Positions 24,730-25,167 of a stretch of 25,167 nt of DNA are shown here, piece by piece (positions within the stretch are counted from its first letter, which is position 1; the number at the start of each line of letters is the position of its first letter). The stretch is taken from the NCBI RefSeq assembly GCF_000006405.1, contig NW_003217015.1:722663-747829 (forward strand), written 5' to 3'. Both the position numbers and the translations under genes were made by a program. This DNA is from Perkinsus marinus ATCC 50983 (lineage: Eukaryota > Perkinsozoa > Perkinsida > Perkinsidae). Below the pieces are notes generated by a model that saw nothing but the letters and a program-made list of their open reading frames with translations, had not been told where the DNA came from and ran no database searches.

Positions 24730-24780
24730 GTCAGGGTTAGCTGTTGGCAACAGCCTGTTGCTGTGAAACAGCTCCCTGAC
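24730..24780. other. 51-nt nested hairpin
   Basis: Three stacked stems: GTCAGGG/CCCTGAC outside (24730-24736, 24774-24780), AGCTGTT/AACAGCT in the middle (24739-24745, 24767-24773), GCAACA/TGTTGC inside (24747-24752, 24756-24761). Twenty pairs with small bulges and a three-base loop. It could be a structured RNA, or the end of a small inverted-repeat element. Confidence 0.6.
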
Positions 24781-24874
24781 GCTCCCGACTAGTCGTATAT
24801 TTGGTGTTTTGTGAATGATTCACTGCCAAGTCCTGAGTGGTATACACTAGTGACTTGGCTTAACTTGTACACCA

Positions 24875-24957
24875 CCGTGACCGTCACGGCGTGACGTACT
24901 ACCGTAGTACTACTACGACTAGACGAGGGCCCCTGCACTACTAAAAAAATTTTTTTT
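24875..24957. repeat. Cluster of short palindromes
   Basis: CCGTGAC-C-GTCACGG at 24875-24889, GTACTA-CCG-TAGTAC at 24896-24910, then an A7T8 palindrome at 24943-24957, all within 83 bp. No gene is associated. Confidence 0.6.
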
Positions 24958-25167
24958 CATATCGTAGTTGGATCAGAATCACTACACAGGTGCAATCTGT
25001 AACCTCATGGATTTTTATCCGATAATCTGCTACCAACATTAAATTCTTCATGCTCGGAAGCGCGAGTTTGTTGCGCTTCCCGAAGTACGTAACTACCCAA
25101 TCTGGTGCCACCTATACAAAGTTCAATGCGGCGAGCGCCATTTCCCCCATTGCGTTGTGCAGTCGTT

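Larger units (their letters stand above)
23819..25167. other. Gene-poor right end
   Basis: 1.35 kb upstream of PLAC8, AT-richer than the rest, with no reading frame I can support. It holds the 28S rRNA fragment, a nested hairpin and several short palindromes listed separately. A weak direct repeat is seen around AACGATGTARTGYATCACC at about 24351 and 24520. Confidence 0.6.

Overview
The window is nuclear DNA of an intron-rich protist, most likely an alveolate and plausibly a perkinsid (Perkinsus). The reasons are a RAP-domain organelle RNA protein, a eukaryotic farnesyl diphosphate synthase, an SNW/SKIP spliceosome factor, an elongator tRNA-Met, and dense tiny introns (mostly 44-54 nt, GT-AG with two GC-AG). 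Genes were built by joining exons whose phases agree. The organism call is inference; no species marker was recognised.

Layout. 1-2563 (minus): N-terminal half of domain I of a four-domain-type voltage-gated cation channel, running off the left edge. 2880-5280 (plus): SNW/SKIP splicing factor. 5500-7174 (plus): farnesyl diphosphate synthase in 12 exons. 7334-7539 (plus): small two-exon protein of unknown function. 7876-10691 (minus): ~900-residue membrane glycosyltransferase (GT2 type) with a cysteine-rich N-terminal domain. 10701-13711 and ~14012-17808 (plus): two tandem, probably paralogous coiled-coil repeat proteins (RLY and CTF-P blocks), separated by tRNA-Met(CAU) on the minus strand at 13735-13807. 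17974-19540 (plus): 391-residue Ost-alpha/TMEM184 membrane protein. 19769-22746 (minus): ~979-residue RAP-domain protein. 23100-23818 (minus): complete 176-residue PLAC8 protein. The last 1.35 kb has no gene I can support, but holds a 28S rRNA fragment and several inverted repeats.

The genes do not form a pathway. They are unrelated housekeeping and membrane functions in a compact arrangement. The most unusual items are the pair of repeat proteins, the cysteine-rich domain fused to the GT2 enzyme, a serine in the chain-length region of the prenyl synthase, and two GC-AG introns sharing the donor CAG|GCAYGT.
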